8,729 nt of DNA from Kiritimatiellia bacterium (GTDB lineage: Bacteria > Verrucomicrobiota > Kiritimatiellia > RFP12 > UBA1067), in contig JAFVCR010000125.1 in the NCBI GenBank assembly GCA_017479035.1, positions 1 through 8,729 of the forward strand, read 5' to 3'. Below are positions 6,542 to 8,729 of the stretch, piece by piece (positions within the stretch are counted from its first letter, which is position 1; every line of letters starts with the position of its first letter). The position numbers and the translations under genes are program-made. Below the pieces are notes generated by a model, which worked only from the letters and a program-made list of their open reading frames with translations, had not been told where the DNA came from and made no database searches.

Positions 6542-6570
6542 ATGCTATCAAATCCACATCGGGATTGCAA
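6542..6570 (-). promoter_or_regulatory. Probable purDE-walJ promoter
   Basis: On the minus strand, TTGCAA (complement of 6565-6570), a 17-bp spacer and TAGCAT (complement of 6542-6547) match consensus at 4 of 6 positions each. Predicted start is near 6535, giving a leader of about 22 nt that keeps the GAGGA ribosome binding site. The -35 word is the same TTGCAA used by the nitroreductase promoter. The match is modest. Confidence 0.45.
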
Positions 6571-6753
6571 GCGCAAATTGCATCCGCCCGGAAAATCCGG
6601 GATAAATTATCCCCGATAGTCATTTGCGCCAATAAAATAAGGGGAAAATATATTCCGAGAATAGAGAAAAAAGAGGGGGGTGTCTTTTTCCCGAATACGC
6701 TCAACGCAGAGTCGCAGAGATTCGAGAGAATGTGTGAGCGCGTACTGTGGGGA

Positions 6754-6772
6754 CGCGGGCGTCTCGCCCGCG
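6754..6772. repeat. GC-rich hairpin (8-bp stem, 3-nt loop)
   Basis: CGCGGGCG (6754-6761) and CGCCCGCG (6765-6772) form a perfect stem around TCT. It has no T-tract on either side, so it is not a standard intrinsic terminator. It lies within the repeat-bounded segment between the divergent purDE and nitroreductase genes. Confidence 0.7.
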
Positions 6773-6781
6773 GAGGATTTG

Positions 6782-6835
6782 TAGTGTGCAGTTATGGACG
6801 CAGCGCGACAACTACAAACTGCAAACTGCACACTA
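6782..6835. repeat. 12-bp inverted repeat TAGTGTGCAGTT / AACTGCACACTA
   Basis: TAGTGTGCAGTT (6782-6793) is a perfect inverted match to AACTGCACACTA (6824-6835), with 30 nt between. The interior contains short related words (ACAAACTGC, CAAACTGCACA), suggesting local duplication. No T-tract follows. It resembles the ends of a small interspersed repeat or a stem-loop element more than a regulatory site for the neighbouring genes. Confidence 0.7.
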
Positions 6836-6883
6836 TTTCGGGTAATCCAAAAATCCGGGGATAAGCGTGCCTCTTCATGGAGA

Positions 6884-6912
6884 TTGCAATATCACGACGT
6901 TTTTGCTATAAT
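6884..6912 (+). promoter_or_regulatory. Promoter of nitroreductase gene
   Basis: TTGCAA (6884-6889), a 17-bp spacer and a perfect TATAAT (6907-6912) with an extended -10 TG at 6904-6905. Predicted start is near 6919. This places an in-frame ATG at 6915 upstream of transcription start, so it supports translation from the ATG at 6936, which has GGAG six bases before it. Confidence 0.78.
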
Positions 6913-6935
6913 GCATGCAAAAAACGGAGTGCTCC

Positions 6936-7541
6936 ATGAATAAAATGTTTCTGTTGTCCGCTGCTGCGGCAATGTTTCTCGGCGGATGCTGCGGCAACAA
7001 TCCCGCGCCGTCGTCTGCCGATGCCGTTCTCGATGCCATCGCAACGCGCAAGAGCGTTCGCAAATTCGATACGTCTAGGAAACTCGATGACGCAATCATG
7101 GAAAAACTCCTTCGCGCCGGCATGGCAGCACCCACGGCCATGAACCGCCAACCGTGGAGTTTCGTGGTCGTTTCCGACCCCGCCGTAAAGAACGAAATCG
7201 CCTCCCGCCATCCCCACGCAAAGATGGCCGCCGATGCTGCTGCTCTTATCATCGTCTGCGGAAACAAAAACAACGGCATCCCGGACAAAGGCACCGAGTA
7301 CTGGATTCAAGACTGCTCCGCCGCCACCGAGAACATCCTCCTCGCCGCGCACGCGCTCGGCTTGGGTGCCGTATGGTGCGGTGTCCATCCCATCGACGAA
7401 CGCGTGGATGCCGTGCGCGAAATCCTCCAGATTCCCGCCACACACCAGCCTCTTAACGTTATCTGCATCGGCTACCCTGCCGAAAATCCTCCGCCCAAAG
7501 ACAAGTGGGTTCCTTCCAAGATACACTCAATCAAGTGGTAA
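6936..7541 (+). CDS. Nitroreductase family protein with lipoprotein signal peptide
   Basis: An FMN-dependent nitroreductase-fold oxidoreductase of 201 aa. FMN-site motifs are RKSVRKF (38-44), APTAMNRQPWSFVVV (65-79) and GLGAVWCGV (142-150), and the fold runs to a normal C-terminus. In front is a short signal peptide with a basic start (MNK), a hydrophobic stretch (4-15) and a lipobox LGGC ending at Cys18, predicting a lipid-anchored, exported protein. Most characterised relatives are cytoplasmic and use NAD(P)H, so export implies another electron source or import after folding; this is inference. The start at 6936 is chosen from the GGAG spacing, the promoter position and the compact signal peptide. 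The frame beginning at 6915 adds seven residues and lies before the predicted transcript start. The gene is monocistronic and ends with its own terminator. The natural substrate is unknown. Confidence 0.9.
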   Translation: MNKMFLLSAAAAMFLGGCCGNNPAPSSADAVLDAIATRKSVRKFDTSRKLDDAIMEKLLRAGMAAPTAMNRQPWSFVVVSDPAVKNEIASRHPHAKMAADAAALIIVCGNKNNGIPDKGTEYWIQDCSAATENILLAAHALGLGAVWCGVHPIDERVDAVREILQIPATHQPLNVICIGYPAENPPPKDKWVPSKIHSIKW

Positions 7542-7629
7542 TGCCGCGCATCCCTCCTCTATTGCAGAAATCCATCAAAACCACCCCGGAATTTATCGAC
7601 TTATTGTCGACAATCGCCATTAGGCAACC

Positions 7630-7676
7630 AAATAGGCTGTTTCCCGTCAAAAACTGGCGCAAAACAGCCTATTTTT
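7630..7676 (+). terminator. Intrinsic terminator after nitroreductase gene
   Basis: A perfect 13-bp stem, AAATAGGCTGTTT (7630-7642) with AAACAGCCTATTT (7662-7674), encloses a 19-nt loop. It is followed by a short T run ending at 7676. It lies 88 nt after the stop codon. The large loop is unusual, but stem and T-tract are convincing. On the minus strand the A-rich left arm gives only a short T run. Confidence 0.82.
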
Positions 7677-7708
7677 GCAATTTCGGCCGCCAAGGCATCA
7701 AATCGAGG

Positions 7709-7784
7709 CCGGTAGGTCTCCGGCAAACGCCCTAGGGGTCTCTTAAGCAAGCCCTAGGGGTCTCCCGCATTTGAGACCCCTAGG
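7709..7784. repeat. CCTAGGGGTCTC array, 22-bp period, ending in a hairpin
   Basis: GGTCTC words at 7715, 7737 and 7759 are exactly 22 bp apart. The second and third are part of a perfect 14-bp repeat GCCCTAGGGGTCTC (7729-7742 and 7751-7764). The first is a degenerate copy (CCGGTAGGTCTC, 7709-7720). The 10 bp between cores is variable. The last copy pairs perfectly over 12 bp with an inverted copy GAGACCCCTAGG (7773-7784), leaving an 8-nt loop. No T-tract follows, so it is not a standard terminator. The layout parallels the array at 117-233 although the core sequence is different. Confidence 0.82.
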
Positions 7785-7883
7785 CGACCATTTCCCCTCG
7801 CCCGTCCCTCCATTGCAAGACCCCGTGGGATGGTCTCCCAAACCCCGCTCCCGCCTTTAGGAATCCTCCTGCACAAAAAATTT

Positions 7884-7906
7884 GAAAAACCTGGACGTTT
7901 TTCCAG
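7884..7906 (-). terminator. Weak candidate terminator for the right-hand gene
   Basis: On the minus strand, CTGGA (complement of 7902-7906), a 6-nt loop and TCCAG (complement of 7891-7895) are followed after one base by TTTTT (complement of 7885-7889). An alternative 7-bp A/T-rich fold (7884-7890 with 7897-7903) competes with it. It lies about 30 nt after the stop at 7938. The stem is short, so the call is tentative. Confidence 0.4.
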
Positions 7907-7937
7907 AATTCTGCAATAGTGAGCAATCCGGCGGAGA

Positions 7938-8729
7938 TCACCAGATCTTCCACCAGGGTTTGACGGCTTTTTCGACTTCGCCCGATTCCATGTACAGTGC
8001 CTTTACACGCTCGGCGCCGGCCACGTCCGGATCCAGCATGCTCTCGTGCTCGTGGAACTCGAACGCATCCGGCATACTCCAGAAAACGGTGCGGATGAAT
8101 TCGTCTTGCGTCGAGCGGTGCAGCACCACTATCTCGCCGGACGGCATCACCGAAATCTTTGGCGGTGCAACGCGCAGTATCGTTCCGAGATCCGCCGTTG
8201 GCCAACGCCGGGATGCGTTGCCGCTGTCCGTGATCTTGAGGAATGCATGCTCGCTGTTGGCACGTGGTGTGAAAACCACCTCGAAATGCCTCTCAAGGCC
8301 GGGGCGCGAGCGGAACATCTGCATCGCAGAGGCAAGCCGCATCCCTGGCACCACGTCGAAACTTTTGAACGCGCTCTCATAGCGCATCGCTCCGTGGACG
8401 AGAACGGCACGAGCCAAGTAGCGGCTTTCGTCGGTGAATGCGTAATGGTCGCCGAGGAATGCTTCAAGCCTCTGCCCTTCGCCGGAGTGGATGAGAAACG
8501 GTGCTGTGAAAGGACGCGTGGATTGCTTGTCGAACTGGTTGCGGTCGCTGGCACGGAAAAGTTCGATAAGTAGCGAATCCCTCGACCCCTTCCGCCCCAC
8601 GTCTATCGAATCCGCGCTTGCGTTTTCGATTGTCACTACGCACCGGATGCGCTCACCCATTATGTACACGCCGTTGTCCATCTTGAGCATCACGGAAATC
8701 TCGCTCGGCGGTGCCGGACGTGCATGAAG
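7938..8729 (-). CDS. Hypothetical, probably exported beta-rich protein (5' end outside window)
   Basis: I do not recognise this family. The frame is open to the window edge, giving at least 264 residues. The segment before the first possible in-window start reads LHARPAPPSEISV, which looks like the end of a signal peptide followed by a mature N-terminus, so the true start is probably beyond 8729 and the GTG at 8693 should not be used. The early part (GERIRCVVTIENAS) resembles the strand pattern of Ig-like/BsuPI-like folds, and alternating hydrophobic strands continue through YLARAVLVHG, FDVVPGM and GEIVVLHRS. The C-terminus is charged and ends in KPWWKIW. No membrane segment, metal motif or catalytic signature is visible. 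It converges with the nitroreductase gene and has no partner gene in view. Confidence 0.75.
   Translation of the reverse strand, partial: LHARPAPPSEISVMLKMDNGVYIMGERIRCVVTIENASADSIDVGRKGSRDSLLIELFRASDRNQFDKQSTRPFTAPFLIHSGEGQRLEAFLGDHYAFTDESRYLARAVLVHGAMRYESAFKSFDVVPGMRLASAMQMFRSRPGLERHFEVVFTPRANSEHAFLKITDSGNASRRWPTADLGTILRVAPPKISVMPSGEIVVLHRSTQDEFIRTVFWSMPDAFEFHEHESMLDPDVAGAERVKALYMESGEVEKAVKPWWKIW

Larger units (their letters stand above)
6592..6864. repeat. Repeat-bounded non-coding segment (possible MITE-like remnant)
   Basis: The gap between the purDE start and the nitroreductase gene is 423 bp and has no convincing gene. Most of it is bounded by near-identical words: AAAATCCGGGATAA (6592-6605) and AAAATCCGGGGATAA (6850-6864), differing by one G. 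Inside these ends are inverted words, TTATCCCCG (6607-6615) and CGGGGATAA (6856-6864). The interior carries a chain of inverted repeats: GGGATAA/TTATCCC at 6599-6613, CGCTCA/TGAGCG at 6698-6740, and two strong hairpins listed separately. It also holds a purine-rich CAACGCAGAGTCGCAGAGA stretch (6702-6720). There is no transposase. A small non-autonomous element or interspersed repeat is plausible but unproven. Confidence 0.45.
7542..7937. other. Non-coding region with terminator and second repeat array
   Basis: The 396 bp between the nitroreductase stop and the stop of the converging minus-strand gene contain no credible gene. In order it holds a 12-bp palindrome ATTGTCGACAAT (7603-7614), the nitroreductase terminator, the CCTAGGGGTCTC repeat array, a pyrimidine-rich stretch (7790-7860) with one more GGTCTC word at 7832, and a weak hairpin that may end the right-hand gene. 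Confidence 0.75.

Noticed and set aside
5596..6864. Long plus-strand open frame (422 codons) opposite purDE, and similar ones at 4393-5484 and 1612-2490
   Set aside because: They lie antisense to genes with unmistakable family motifs. Their translations are rich in Ala/Ser/Pro/Arg or His/Cys/Arg with no recognisable domain, as expected for shadows of GC-biased codons.
6915..6935. Upstream start at 6915 for the nitroreductase
   Set aside because: It lies before the predicted transcription start and has no ribosome binding site; the ATG at 6936 has GGAG at good spacing.
7603..7614. 12-bp palindrome ATTGTCGACAAT as an operator
   Set aside because: It lies downstream of the nitroreductase gene with no promoter nearby, so a regulatory role has no support.
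7753..7784. The CCTAGGGGTCTC hairpin as an intrinsic terminator
   Set aside because: No T-tract follows on either strand, and a proper terminator for the nitroreductase gene already lies upstream at 7630-7676.

Overview
The window looks like chromosomal DNA from a moderately GC-rich (roughly 55%) bacterium. It uses sigma70-type promoters (TTGACA-like -35, 17-bp spacer, TATAAT-like -10), a mixture of Shine-Dalgarno-led and apparently leaderless genes, and long intergenic regions full of small repeats. The gene set is housekeeping and accessory metabolism, with no phage, plasmid, transposase, CRISPR, tRNA or rRNA gene seen. The in-frame PurD-PurE fusion, the repeat-rich intergenic DNA and the style of the exported proteins would fit an uncultured PVC-type bacterium (Verrucomicrobiota/Kiritimatiellota/Lentisphaerota). 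That placement is only an inference and nothing here proves it.

Layout: 1-322 is non-coding and holds an AT-rich array of a 12-bp repeat with a 21-22 bp period, ending in a hairpin. A bidirectional terminator (325-360) precedes a minus-strand flavodoxin gene (379-804). A 144-bp divergent promoter region separates it from a plus-strand FolM/pteridine-reductase-like SDR gene (949-1575). That gene runs head-on, with only 9 bp between stop codons, into a minus-strand pair: an MBOAT O-acyltransferase (2471-3895) followed by a membrane-anchored SGNH-like partner (1585-2469). Upstream of them, also on the minus strand, a purD-purE fusion (4734-6512) overlaps a YycJ/WalJ-type metallo-beta-lactamase gene (3955-4737) by 4 bases. 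A 423-bp repeat-rich gap leads to a plus-strand gene for a nitroreductase with a lipoprotein signal (6936-7541), followed by a strong terminator. A 396-bp gap carries a second 22-bp-period repeat array. The window ends in the 3' part of a minus-strand gene for an unrecognised, probably exported beta-rich protein (7938-8729, cut by the window edge).

How the genes work together: purDE-walJ is a translationally coupled operon joining purine synthesis steps 2 and 6 with a probable DNA-processing nuclease. MBOAT plus SGNH is a standard two-component module for moving acyl groups onto an exported glycan or other envelope substrate. Flavodoxin, SDR and nitroreductase are separate redox genes (two FMN proteins and one NAD(P)H enzyme), with no evidence that they act together.

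The most unusual features are: (1) two unrelated repeat arrays with the same architecture (12-bp core, 21-22 bp period, last copy folded against an inverted copy); (2) the PurD-PurE fusion, whose PurD half has Pro in place of the conserved His of the GGREHA motif; (3) an FMN nitroreductase with a lipobox; (4) two genes whose best promoter puts transcription start at or within about 3 nt of the ATG.
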